DNA from: Azospirillum baldaniorum
GTDB lineage: Bacteria; Pseudomonadota; Alphaproteobacteria; Azospirillales; Azospirillaceae
Length of the DNA: 64,000 bases
Assembly: GCF_003119195.2 (NCBI RefSeq)
Contig: NZ_CP022253.1
Location: 576,001-640,000 of the forward strand
Reading direction: 5' to 3'
Notes under the pieces: generated by a model
What the model was told of the DNA's origin: nothing
The model's input: the letters and a program-made list of their open reading frames with translations, nothing else
Database searches by the model: none
Shown here: in pieces, positions 53,754 through 61,594 of the stretch
Numbering within the stretch: position 1 is the first letter of the stretch
How the letters are laid out: each line of letters begins with the position of its first letter
Program-made: the position numbers and the translations under genes

Positions 53754-54911
53754 ATGCCCATTTCCCTCGCCGCCAGCCGCGTCCTGATCGTCGACGACAA
53801 CGAATTCAACAGGAAGTCGCTGGCCCTGATGATCCGCCGCGCCGGGCTGACCCAGATCGAGGTCGCCGAGAACGGGGTGGAGGGGCTGCGCAAGGTGGAG
53901 AGCTTCCGCCCCGATCTGGTGCTGCTCGACGTCAGCATGCCGGTGATGGACGGGCTGGAGATGTGCCGGCGCCTGCGCGAGCGGCTGACCCACGAGGAGC
54001 TGCCGATCCTGTTCCAGACCGCGCTGGACAGCGACGAGGAGCAGGTCCGCTGCTTCGAGGCCGGCGGCAGCGACTTCATCTCCAAGCCGATCAAGCCCGG
54101 CGAGTGCGTCGCCCGCGTCCGCCACCAGCTCGAAAAGCGCAAGCTGTTCACCGACCTCGCCAATTTCCGCGCGCGGGTGGAGCGGGAGCTGAAGCACGCC
54201 AAGGCGATGCAGCTCTCCCTGCTGCCCGAGCCGAAGGAGCTGGAGGCCGTCGCCGAGCGGTACGAGCTGGTGCTGGACGCCCATTTCGAAACCTCGTCGG
54301 AGCTGGGCGGCGATTTCTGGAACGTCTACCCCCTGGACAGCCACCGCGTCGCCTTCCTGATGGTCGATTTCGCCGGGCACGGCATCACCGCCGCCATCAA
54401 CACCTTCCGCCTGCACACGCTGATCGACCGCTTTCCCATGCAGCATATGCCGCCCTCGGAATGGCTGGCCGGGCTGAACCGGGCGCTGAAGGAGGTGCTG
54501 CCGGTCGGGCAGTTCGCCACCGCCTTCTTCGGCATCCTCGACCTGCACACCGACACGCTGACCTACGCCTCGGCCGGAGCGCCCAATCCGGTGGTGGGGA
54601 TCGCGGGGGAGCTTCGGCTGCTCGATTCGGCGGGGCTGGTGCTGGGCGCGTCGCGCCGCGCCGTCTACGCCGACCGCAGCCTGCGCCTGCCGCGCGGGAG
54701 CTGCCTGTTCCTCTACAGCGACGCGCTGATCGAATGCAGCGGCCCGGACAACGAGCCGATCGGCCAGGATGGGGTCCCCGGTCTGCTGCGCGGGGCCATG
54801 GCCGCCAACCGCGCCCGACCGTTGGGGCCGCTGCTGGAGCGCTTCTACGCCCGCACCAGCCTGCCGCTGCGCGACGACCTGACCGCCGTTTGGATCGCCC
54901 GCCGGGCGTGA
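53754..54911 (+). CDS. Response regulator with PP2C-type (RsbU/SpoIIE) phosphatase, module A
   Basis: 385 residues. A receiver with Asp59 (LVLLDVSMPVMDG), switch residue in FQTALD and Lys in FISKPIKP is followed by a coiled linker (VERELKHAKAMQLSLLP) and a PP2C_SIG domain. All metal motifs are present: SELGGDFW, MVDFAGHG, YSDALIE and RDDLTAVW. A phosphorylation-controlled phosphatase expected to dephosphorylate the STAS partner. It lies 19 bases after the HATPase gene. A terminator follows at 54945. Confidence 0.93.
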   Translation: MPISLAASRVLIVDDNEFNRKSLALMIRRAGLTQIEVAENGVEGLRKVESFRPDLVLLDVSMPVMDGLEMCRRLRERLTHEELPILFQTALDSDEEQVRCFEAGGSDFISKPIKPGECVARVRHQLEKRKLFTDLANFRARVERELKHAKAMQLSLLPEPKELEAVAERYELVLDAHFETSSELGGDFWNVYPLDSHRVAFLMVDFAGHGITAAINTFRLHTLIDRFPMQHMPPSEWLAGLNRALKEVLPVGQFATAFFGILDLHTDTLTYASAGAPNPVVGIAGELRLLDSAGLVLGASRRAVYADRSLRLPRGSCLFLYSDALIECSGPDNEPIGQDGVPGLLRGAMAANRARPLGPLLERFYARTSLPLRDDLTAVWIARRA

Positions 54912-54944
54912 GGGCAGGTCCGGGAACCACAGTCTGGAAACGAG

Positions 54945-54978
54945 AAGGGCCGCCGCGGTCGTCCGCGGCGGCCCTTTT
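54945..54978. terminator. Bidirectional terminator between module A and dedA-like gene
   Basis: AAGGGCCGCCGCGG pairs with CCGCGGCGGCCCTT around TCGT, with T after and A before, between convergent genes. Confidence 0.85.
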
Positions 54979-55003
54979 GCCTGATTCTCGGGGGGGGACG
55001 CTG

Positions 55004-55579
55004 TTACGCCTGCGTCTCGGAGGCGGCGTAGCGGCGGCGGACCCACATCACGCTCTTCACCGCGAAGATGGTGACGCCGATGCCCAGCGCGATGAGCAGA
55101 AGGATTTTCGGACCGTTCTCGCCGATGGCGGCGGCGGCTTCGCCGAACAGGTAGCCGGCCCCGGCGAAGCTCCAGGCCCAGATGCCGGCGGCGATGAAGT
55201 TCCAGAACAGGAACTTGCGCCAGGGCATGCGGGACGTGCCGACGGCGACCGAGGCGATGTTGCGCACCCCATAAAGGAAGCGGAAGGCCAGGATGAAGCC
55301 GACGCCGTAGGTTTCCAGCCAGTACAGCACGCGGGACGCGCGGGCCTCCGCCGCCGGGAAGCGGGCCAGCGCCTTGCCGCCCCATTTGCGGCCGATCCAG
55401 AAATAACACTGGTCGCCCATGAAACTGCCGATCCAGACGGCGGCAACCAACCAGTAAAGGTTGATGATCCCCAGATGCGCGCCCATCCCGCCGAAAATCA
55501 CGAAGGTCTCGCCTTCGAAAAAGGCCCATATGAAGGCCAGGGGATAGAAGGCATCGCCCCAATCCTGGAGCCAGGTCAT
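55004..55579 (-). CDS. DedA family membrane protein
   Basis: 191 residues from ATG 55579; the frame is open to 55663. Several hydrophobic segments with the DedA hallmarks: FFEGETFVIFGG in the first re-entrant segment, GDQCYFWIGRKWG, and FLYGVRNIASVAVGTSRM with the family Arg/Gly motif. DedA/VTT-domain proteins are lipid scramblases or flippases, and affect undecaprenyl phosphate recycling and envelope energetics. Soluble tail RRRYAASETQA. Not evidently part of the signalling island's function. Confidence 0.9.
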   Translation of the reverse strand: MTWLQDWGDAFYPLAFIWAFFEGETFVIFGGMGAHLGIINLYWLVAAVWIGSFMGDQCYFWIGRKWGGKALARFPAAEARASRVLYWLETYGVGFILAFRFLYGVRNIASVAVGTSRMPWRKFLFWNFIAAGIWAWSFAGAGYLFGEAAAAIGENGPKILLLIALGIGVTIFAVKSVMWVRRRYAASETQA

Positions 55580-55834
55580 CCAGTCCAAATCACCCTCCCC
55601 GCGGGTCGTTCCTTTTCGGCTCGGACCGCCGGCGATGCGCCAGGGAAACGCAGGCGCGGCCATTGGTCAGGCTACGGACACATCATTGCACATAAGTGCG
55701 TGTCTTGTCGCGCAATCATTCCCGAATCGGGGGGAGGAACCCGTACAAAGTTGAGGTACGAAACGATCTATTGCGGCGGGATTATTTTGTTTCCGGACAC
55801 GTATTCTGTGAATCGGTCAGTGTTCGTGACTTGG

Positions 55835-56278
55835 TCAGCCGTCCTCGCCCGACAATTCGCCGACCGCCTGCCGGGCGGCGCGCAGCAGCAGGGGATTCGG
55901 TTCGGACGGGCCGTCCTCTCCCTCGTCCTCCTCCCAGGCCCCCGAGGCGGCTCCCGGAGCGGCACGGCGCTTCAACTCGCGTGCGGCTTCGATCAGCAGA
56001 TGGGCCAGCTTGTGGTCCGGCAAAGCCTGCGCCAGCGCCCGCAGCTCGGCGTTGGTCAGGGCCGCCGGGTCGAAGTCGGCGCGCGGCGCCATCGGGACGG
56101 GCGGCGGCGGGACGAGCGCGAGAGTCATCGGTGGCGGCACCGACGGTGACGGAACGTCCTCCCGCAGCACGTCGACGGCCACCGGCGCCGCCACGGTGGA
56201 GGCGCGGGACCGGCGCGCCGGTTTGCGCGCCCGCTCCGTCTCGGGCAGGCTGTCGAACAGGAGAGGTTGCGTGCTCAT
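55835..56278 (-). CDS. Hypothetical protein, 147 aa
   Basis: From ATG 56278. The first ~65 residues are Pro/Arg/Ala/Val-rich and disordered, the second half is helical (LTNAELRALAQALPDHKLAHLLIEAARELKRR, cut here), and the end is acidic. No recognised family; the helical part might bind DNA or a partner protein. It lies 114 bases downstream of the PIN gene on the same strand, behind its own AT-rich promoter with an SOS-like box, and could be regulated separately. Confidence 0.6.
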   Translation of the reverse strand: MSTQPLLFDSLPETERARKPARRSRASTVAAPVAVDVLREDVPSPSVPPPMTLALVPPPPVPMAPRADFDPAALTNAELRALAQALPDHKLAHLLIEAARELKRRAAPGAASGAWEEDEGEDGPSEPNPLLLRAARQAVGELSGEDG

Positions 56279-56317
56279 CCGGTCACCCGCGATCCGTTCA
56301 CCGCTAGTTTGCGAAGT

Positions 56318-56340
56318 GTTCTCTTTTCATTCTAGAGAAC
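56318..56340 (-). promoter_or_regulatory. Candidate LexA-like (SOS) box / inverted repeat
   Basis: On the minus strand GAAT-N7-GAAC (plus strand GTTC-N7-ATTC) resembles the alphaproteobacterial LexA box GAAC-N7-GAAC with one mismatch. A 7-bp inverted repeat GTTCTCT/AGAGAAC with a 9-base spacer covers the same bases. It is 40-60 bases before the start at 56278. Confidence 0.35.
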
Positions 56341-56392
56341 GAAGGCCGGAAGTCGAGGGGAAACTTTTTGGGCAGCCTCTTCAAACGCCAAG

Positions 56393-56845
56393 TCAGGCGA
56401 TCGCGTCCAGGAACCGCTCGGGGCGCAGGATGCGGGTGCGGCCCACCCGACGAACCGACAAAAGCTGCCGGTCCACCGTCACCAGCCAGTCGGCGTCAAC
56501 GGCCAGCGCCACGGCCAGGAACATGTCGTCGTCGGGGTCGCGGCACAGCCGCTCCACCGGGGCGGGCTCGACCCTTTGGGCCTCCGCGGCGAAGGCGGCC
56601 AGGAAAGCGGCGCGCTCCTCCGCAGGGCGGTAGCGCTCGAAGTCCGGGCGCATCAGCACCTCCCGCAGCTCCGCCAGCGTGGCGTCGGAGACAAAGGCGG
56701 TTCCTTGCGCCCGCACCGCCTCGACGCTGCGCTGGATGGCCAGGCTGCGGCGGGGCACCTCGGCGCCGAGCAGGGCGTAGCCGACGAGGATGTTGGTGTC
56801 CAGAACGACCCGGATGGGGGCGGCGTGGTGGGGGCTGGCGGTCAT
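56393..56845 (-). CDS. PIN-domain RNase toxin-like protein
   Basis: 150 residues with a complete PIN acidic set: Asp16 in VVLDTNILV, Glu59 in ATLAEL, Asp103-Asp107 in CRDPDDDMFL and Asp125 in VTVDRQLL. It fits the 'putative toxin component near PIN' family (TIGR00305), Mg2+-dependent endoribonucleases. No RHH or AbrB-like antitoxin gene is next to it. It starts 24 bases after the stop of the second PP2C gene on the same strand, as if it were part of the module B operon. Confidence 0.85.
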   Translation of the reverse strand: MTASPHHAAPIRVVLDTNILVGYALLGAEVPRRSLAIQRSVEAVRAQGTAFVSDATLAELREVLMRPDFERYRPAEERAAFLAAFAAEAQRVEPAPVERLCRDPDDDMFLAVALAVDADWLVTVDRQLLSVRRVGRTRILRPERFLDAIA

Positions 56846-56869
56846 GCGCCCGTCGATTCCATGGGCCGG

Positions 56870-58072
56870 TCAGCCCTTGCGGGTCAGCAGCAGCGCGGTC
56901 AGGTCGTCGTCGATCGGGCCGATGGCGCGCAGGCGGTCCAGCAACCCGTCCAGGAAACGGCCGCCGTCGGTCTCGCCCATCCGCTCGGCGACCAGGGCGG
57001 CAAGGCCCGGTTCGTCCAGGACGTCATTGCCGACCGGGATCTCGATGGCGCCGTCCGAATAGAGGAACAGGCGCCCGCCGGGGGGCAGGGGGAGGGAGCG
57101 CTCCTCGTACTCCGCCGAGGCGAGCAGGCCGAGCGGCAGGCCGGCGCTGTCGCCCAGCAGCGGTTCGGCATCGCCCGGCGCCCAGACCATCGGGCGCGTC
57201 GATCCGGCGGAGGCGTAGACGAAGCGGTTCTCCGCCGGTTCGACCACCCCGGCCAGCATGGTGGCGAACTGCCCGTTGGGAAGAAGCGCGCACAGCCGCC
57301 GGTTGACGGTGGACAGGAATTCGCCCGGGGTCAGGCCGGACATGTCCATCTGCTGGCAGATCGCGTGCAGACGGAAGGTGTTCAGCGCCGCCCCGACGCC
57401 GTGGCCGGAAAAATCGACCATGTAGAGCATGGTCCGGCCCTGCCCCTGCACCTGTCCCTGGCCCGGCGCGACGGCGTCGTGGCGCAGGTCCCAGAAGTCG
57501 CCGCCCAGCTCCGACGAGGGGGCGAAATGGGCGGCGATGCCCACCCCCGCCGCAGCCTCCACCTCGGCCAGCCGCTCCGGCGAGGGCATCAGCCGTTCCT
57601 GCATCTTGCGGGCGAGCGACAGCTCGCTCTCCGTCCGCTCGTGGAAGCGCTGGAGATCGCGCAGAAGGGCGCGGTTCTGCAGGTGGATGCGCACGCGGGC
57701 CAGCAACTCGACCGCGTTGATCGGCTTGGTCACGTAATCGGTGGCCCCGGCGGCGAAGGCCTTGGCGCGGTCCTCCGCCCGGTTCAGGCTGGATTGCACG
57801 AGCACCGGCAGATCCTTCCAGGCCGGCATCGCGCGCAGGCGCCGGCACATCTCGAACCCGTCCAGGTTCGGCATCATCAGGTCGAGCAGGATCAGGTCGG
57901 GCCGGAAGGTGTCCAGACGGGCCAGCGCGTCGTTGCCGTCCTCCGCCATGTCGATGCGGGTGACGCCGCCCCGTTCCAGCAGGGCCTGGAGCAGATGGCG
58001 GTTGACCCGGTTGTCGTCCACCACCAGGACGCGGGCCGTTTCCAGCCCCGGAACCTCCGGCAGGTCGTTCAT
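56870..58072 (-). CDS. Response regulator with PP2C-type phosphatase (module B, active form)
   Basis: 400 residues. Receiver with Asp64 (LILLDLMMPNLDG) and Lys in YVTKPI, a linker (ESELSLARKMQERLMPSPERL), and PP2C_SIG with all metal motifs: SELGGDFWDL, MVDFSGHG, YSDGAIE and DDDLTALLL. Expected to dephosphorylate a STAS partner on receiver phosphorylation. Its start overlaps the preceding PP2C gene's stop by four bases (ATGA), so the two phosphatases are coupled. Paralogue of the module A phosphatase. Confidence 0.94.
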   Translation of the reverse strand: MNDLPEVPGLETARVLVVDDNRVNRHLLQALLERGGVTRIDMAEDGNDALARLDTFRPDLILLDLMMPNLDGFEMCRRLRAMPAWKDLPVLVQSSLNRAEDRAKAFAAGATDYVTKPINAVELLARVRIHLQNRALLRDLQRFHERTESELSLARKMQERLMPSPERLAEVEAAAGVGIAAHFAPSSELGGDFWDLRHDAVAPGQGQVQGQGRTMLYMVDFSGHGVGAALNTFRLHAICQQMDMSGLTPGEFLSTVNRRLCALLPNGQFATMLAGVVEPAENRFVYASAGSTRPMVWAPGDAEPLLGDSAGLPLGLLASAEYEERSLPLPPGGRLFLYSDGAIEIPVGNDVLDEPGLAALVAERMGETDGGRFLDGLLDRLRAIGPIDDDLTALLLTRKG

Positions 58073-59265
58073 AGCGCACCCCTGCGCCCGATCCAGACCA
58101 GCGTGTGGTCGTCGAGCGGCACGTCGCCCTGGGCGGCGGCGAGCGCCGTCGTCACGGCGGTGAAGGCATTGCCGCCGCCACTCCCGTTCCCCCCGTCATC
58201 GCCGTCAGCCATGGCGGTCTGGACGGCGGCGCTCCGCAGCAGGGCGGCGAAGCCGCCGCGGCCCCCGCCCAGCGCCTCCAGCACGGCGGTCGAGTGCAGG
58301 ACCAACGCCGAGCCCGGAGGGAAGGGCAGGCTCTGCTCCTCGTAGCGGGCGCCGGCGGCGATGCCCACCGGCTGGCCAGCCCCCTCGCCGAAGACCAACG
58401 CCGCGTTGCCGGGCGGCACCAGGACCGGCGGGGCGGCGGCGGCGGCCGCGTAGGTGAAGCGTTCCGCAGCACCATCGACGACGCCGTAGATCACCGTGGC
58501 GTGCTGACCCAGCTCCAGCAGGCAGACGGCCCGCTCGTTCAGCTCGGTCAGGAAGGCGCCGGGCCGTTCGCCGAGCTGGGGCGCCAGCTCGTGGATCAGC
58601 GTGTGCATGCGGAAGGCGTTCAGCGCCGCCGAGACGCCGCGCCCGGCCATGTCCAGCAGGAACAGACCGAACCGCCCGCCGGCCAGCGGCAGCACCCCCC
58701 AGAGGTCGCCGCCCAGATCGGAGGACAGCGCCGTGTGGGACCGCAGCGTCACCCCAGCGCTGTCCGTCAGCGCGGCGCACAGCGCCGCGGAGGGCAGCAG
58801 ATGGTCGTACATGGAGCGGGCCATCGCCAGCTCCCCCTCGACCCGCGCCCGGTAGGTCTGCAGGTCACGGATCAGCACCCGGTTCTGCAGATGGATGCGC
58901 ACGCGGGCGACCAGCTCCGTCCGGTCCAGCGGCTTGGAGATCAGGTCGGTGGTGCCGGCGGCGAAGGCCCGGTTGCGGTCGTCGCTGGACGACAGGGCGG
59001 TCTGCACCAACACCGGCAGGTCGGCGTAGGCGTGGTCGGCGCGCAGGCGGCGGCACACCTCGAACCCGTCCATCCCCGGCATCATGATGTCGAGGATCAG
59101 CAGGTCCGGCGCCGCGGCGGCGATCTGGGCCAGCGCGTCGAAGCCGTCCTTGGCGTAGGCGATGTTTTGGAAGCCGGCTTCGGTGAGCAGGGCGCCGATC
59201 AGTGTGCGGTTGAAGTCGGTGTCGTCCACCACCAGGATGCGGCAGGCGGCGATGGCGTCATCCAT
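58069..59265 (-). CDS. Response regulator with degenerate PP2C domain (module B, probable pseudophosphatase)
   Basis: 398 residues. The receiver is intact (Asp59 in LLILDIMMPGMDG; Lys in LISKPLD). In the PP2C domain two metal Asp remain (Asp187 in GGDLWG, Asp205 in LLDMAGRG) and DDHT is present at 385-388. The third-motif Asp of YSDG is Thr326 (LHSTAVLE), and the usual His of GHG is Arg. Loss of that Asp, which binds metal in SpoIIE/RsbU, predicts weak or no catalysis. Its start overlaps the HATPase stop by one base. It may act as a regulated STAS- or kinase-binding protein. Confidence 0.9.
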   Translation of the reverse strand: MDDAIAACRILVVDDTDFNRTLIGALLTEAGFQNIAYAKDGFDALAQIAAAAPDLLILDIMMPGMDGFEVCRRLRADHAYADLPVLVQTALSSSDDRNRAFAAGTTDLISKPLDRTELVARVRIHLQNRVLIRDLQTYRARVEGELAMARSMYDHLLPSAALCAALTDSAGVTLRSHTALSSDLGGDLWGVLPLAGGRFGLFLLDMAGRGVSAALNAFRMHTLIHELAPQLGERPGAFLTELNERAVCLLELGQHATVIYGVVDGAAERFTYAAAAAAPPVLVPPGNAALVFGEGAGQPVGIAAGARYEEQSLPFPPGSALVLHSTAVLEALGGGRGGFAALLRSAAVQTAMADGDDGGNGSGGGNAFTAVTTALAAAQGDVPLDDHTLVWIGRRGAL

Positions 59266-59993
59266 CAGAGGGGGAACCTCATGCGGATGCGGCGCCCGCC
59301 GTCGAGGAGCTGAAGTTCCTCGACGATGGCGGCGATCAGGTCCAGCCCGCGGCCCGAGGCGCCGTAGTCGATGCGCTCCGGCCGGGCGAAGCCGGTGCCC
59401 TCGTCGGCCACCTCGACCACCGCGCACGCGCTTTCCAGCCAGGCGGTGACCTCGATCCGGCGCTCGGCGAAGGCGGGGTCGGCCATGCGCGCGGCCAGTT
59501 CGTGGGAGAAGCGCTCCAGCGCCTCGACGCTCAGCCCCTTCATGCCTTCGACCTGAAGGTTGCCGTGGACGACCGCGTTGCTGATGGCCTCGTGCAGCGC
59601 CAGCTCCATGTCGTCGCGCTGGGCTTCCGGCATGGGGTGCAGGGCGGCCAGCCCGGTCAGGATGCGCCCGGCCAGATGCAGGCGGTTGGCGGTCACCGTC
59701 GTCACGCAGGCGAACAGGTCGGCGCGGGCGGCGCGGTGCGCGGCCTCGACGATCCGGGCGTCGGACAGTCCGGCGATCTCGATCCAGGCGCCAAAGGGGC
59801 GCTGCCAGAACTCCGGCGCCTCCACGGCGGCGGCATCGCCCACCAGAAGCAGAACGGAGGCGCCGAACTCCTCCCCCGCCGGGGAGCCGGGCCGCCGGGG
59901 CGGAAGCCGAAGCGCCGCCGACAGCCGGTCCAGCCGGTCGGCCGGCACGCCCAGACCTTGCAGGGCGGCGACGCGGGTGGGGGAGGGGACCAA
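59265..59993 (-). CDS. HATPase anti-sigma-like kinase (module B)
   Basis: 242 residues from a TTG at 59993, 5 bases after the STAS stop with GAGG about 11 bases upstream; a GTG at 59948 is an alternative. An N-terminal segment of ~115 residues is followed by HATPase_c_2 with N box LALHEAISNAVVHGN, DEGTGFARPE and SGRGLDLIAAI. Same arrangement as in module A. It should phosphorylate the neighbouring STAS protein; the client is unknown. Confidence 0.87.
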   Translation of the reverse strand: MVPSPTRVAALQGLGVPADRLDRLSAALRLPPRRPGSPAGEEFGASVLLLVGDAAAVEAPEFWQRPFGAWIEIAGLSDARIVEAAHRAARADLFACVTTVTANRLHLAGRILTGLAALHPMPEAQRDDMELALHEAISNAVVHGNLQVEGMKGLSVEALERFSHELAARMADPAFAERRIEVTAWLESACAVVEVADEGTGFARPERIDYGASGRGLDLIAAIVEELQLLDGGRRIRMRFPL

Positions 59994-59998
59994 GGGGG

Positions 59999-60304
59999 TC
60001 AGTCCTCGATCGTGACGATCTTGTTGAGCTGGGCCACGGTCAGCACGCGCTTGACCTGTCCGGCGGCGGAGCGCAGGACGAGCTGCTTGTCGGCGTTCGC
60101 CATTTCCTCCCGCGCGATCAGCAGCATGCCGATTCCCGCCGAATCGACGAATTCCAGCGTGGAGAGGTCGAGCACCTGACGTTTGGCCTTGTTCTGCAGC
60201 ATCTCCCGGATCAGGGCGCGCAGCTTGGCGTGGTCGTTGAAGGTCAGGCGACCGCGCAACCGAACCAGGGTCTCCTGCTCCTTGTCCTCAATTCCGTAGT
60301 CCAT
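59999..60304 (-). CDS. STAS-domain anti-sigma factor antagonist (module B)
   Basis: 101 residues from ATG 60304; the frame is open to 60481 over non-homologous sequence. STAS domain with phospho-acceptor Ser55 in EFVDSAGIGML. Length and serine position are identical to the module A protein. Just upstream lie two tandem copies of a 13-bp unit containing AGGAA. It is the first gene of module B, 112 bases after the soluble MCP gene. Confidence 0.92.
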   Translation of the reverse strand: MDYGIEDKEQETLVRLRGRLTFNDHAKLRALIREMLQNKAKRQVLDLSTLEFVDSAGIGMLLIAREEMANADKQLVLRSAAGQVKRVLTVAQLNKIVTIED

Positions 60305-60310
60305 CGGTCC

Positions 60311-60336
60311 GGTGTTCCTGAAGGGTGTTCCTGAAG
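60311..60336 (-). repeat. 13-bp tandem duplication at the module B STAS start
   Basis: GGTGTTCCTGAAG (minus: CTTCAGGAACACC) is repeated exactly twice, 7 bases before the STAS ATG. Each copy has an AGGA, so it duplicates a Shine-Dalgarno-like site. Confidence 0.85.
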
Positions 60337-60416
60337 GGGCATTGGGGCGGGTGGCCTTTGCGGACCACGCCAGAATGGAGCAAGACAGGCCGGGGGTTCC
60401 AGAGAATCCCTCGGCT

Positions 60417-61583
60417 TCAGAAAAGTTCGATGTCGCCGCCGGAACTGTCGTCCTGGCCGGCATCGACGTCAAGGACGCCATGCTCGTCCAGCGCCGTCCC
60501 TTCCAGCAGCAGACGGCGCACGAAGCGCTGGCGCATCTCGCTCAGCTTGAAGCGGCCCAGCAGCTCGTCGAGCCATTCCTGCGGAACCTGCGGCCCCAAG
60601 GAAGCGGGCATTTCGACGCGGGTGCGGTTTTCCAGCTCGTTCAGCCCTTCCGCCATGATGGCGAGGCTGTCGTTGATGGCCTCCAGCCGCTGCTTGGTCA
60701 GGTCCTGGAACTGCATTCCGGTGACCATGCGGCTGATGGTGGCGGACATGTCCGACGACACGGTCGCCGCCGTCTCCAGCACCGCCTGGAAGTGGTTGGT
60801 CTGGTCGACCAAGCTGTCCATGGTCTTGTCCACCCGCTCCTTGGCGAGCATCTGGGGGGACATGTCGGTGTCGGCGATCTGGCGCAGGATGTCGTGGCCG
60901 TTGCGCACGCCCTTGACCACCGCGGTGACCTTGGAGCGCATGCGGTCGGCCAGCGCCCCGGTGTTGCGGGAGAGGTGGCGCACCTCCTGAGCGACCACCG
61001 CGAAGGTGCGGCCGGCCTCGCCGGCGCGGCTCGCCTCGATGGTGGCGTTCAGCGCCAGGAAGTTGGTCTGGCGGTTGATGGCGTCGATGTCGCCGATCGA
61101 CTTCTCCAGCTCCGCCACGTCCTTCTGCACGTCGTCGAGGAGATAGACCATGCTCATGGCGTGGCGGGACAGCATGACGATGTTGGAGATCATGTCCGCG
61201 ATCATCTGCTGCATGCCGGTGACGAGCTGGTCCATCGGCACCCGCTCCCCGTCGATGGAGACGGAGCCGGCCATGCCGACGATCTCCTCCACCCGCTCCG
61301 ACTGCTGCATGGCCTTCTCGGCCAGCTCGCGGAAGCGGGAGGAGAGGTCCAGCGTGGCGTCCTCGACCGTCGCGGAGGTGCGGGTCAGCTCGTTCTGCAC
61401 CGCCTCCAGCGTGCGGCGCTGGATGTCGGCGTAGCCCATCCAGGTCGCCAGAAGCTCGCCGGTCACCGGAATCTTCTCGCCGATCTCGGGCAGGCTGTGC
61501 ACGGGAGCGCCATCGTCGGGAAGGTCCGGCTTCTCCGGTTCCGGTCCGGCTTCCAGGCGGGGCGCGCGGCCGTAGAAAGACAT
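60417..61583 (-). CDS. Soluble MCP-like protein with CheZ-like C-terminal motif
   Basis: 388 residues from ATG 61583 (earlier codons of the frame belong to overlapping che genes). No membrane segment, so cytosolic. An MCP signalling hairpin lies at about 163-205 ([17 protein letters not shown], then [15 protein letters not shown]). The C-terminal helix has FQDLTKQR at 292-299, matching the CheZ catalytic DLTGQ (Asp143/Gln147 in E. coli), and the tail ends GGDIELF. It is last in the che cluster after cheB (11-base gap). It may both sense or arrange arrays and act on CheY. That function is inferred. Confidence 0.85.
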   Translation of the reverse strand: MSFYGRAPRLEAGPEPEKPDLPDDGAPVHSLPEIGEKIPVTGELLATWMGYADIQRRTLEAVQNELTRTSATVEDATLDLSSRFRELAEKAMQQSERVEEIVGMAGSVSIDGERVPMDQLVTGMQQMIADMISNIVMLSRHAMSMVYLLDDVQKDVAELEKSIGDIDAINRQTNFLALNATIEASRAGEAGRTFAVVAQEVRHLSRNTGALADRMRSKVTAVVKGVRNGHDILRQIADTDMSPQMLAKERVDKTMDSLVDQTNHFQAVLETAATVSSDMSATISRMVTGMQFQDLTKQRLEAINDSLAIMAEGLNELENRTRVEMPASLGPQVPQEWLDELLGRFKLSEMRQRFVRRLLLEGTALDEHGVLDVDAGQDDSSGGDIELF

Positions 61584-61594
61584 GGTGCTGCTCC

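Noticed and set aside
55730-55765. GGAAC element suggesting an EcfG/general-stress promoter near 55735
   Set aside because: No matching -10 (CGTT) at the right spacing, and no plus-strand gene follows it.
56846-56869. Search for a VapB-like antitoxin start before the PIN gene
   Set aside because: The 24-base gap and the upstream PP2C gene leave no room for an antitoxin.
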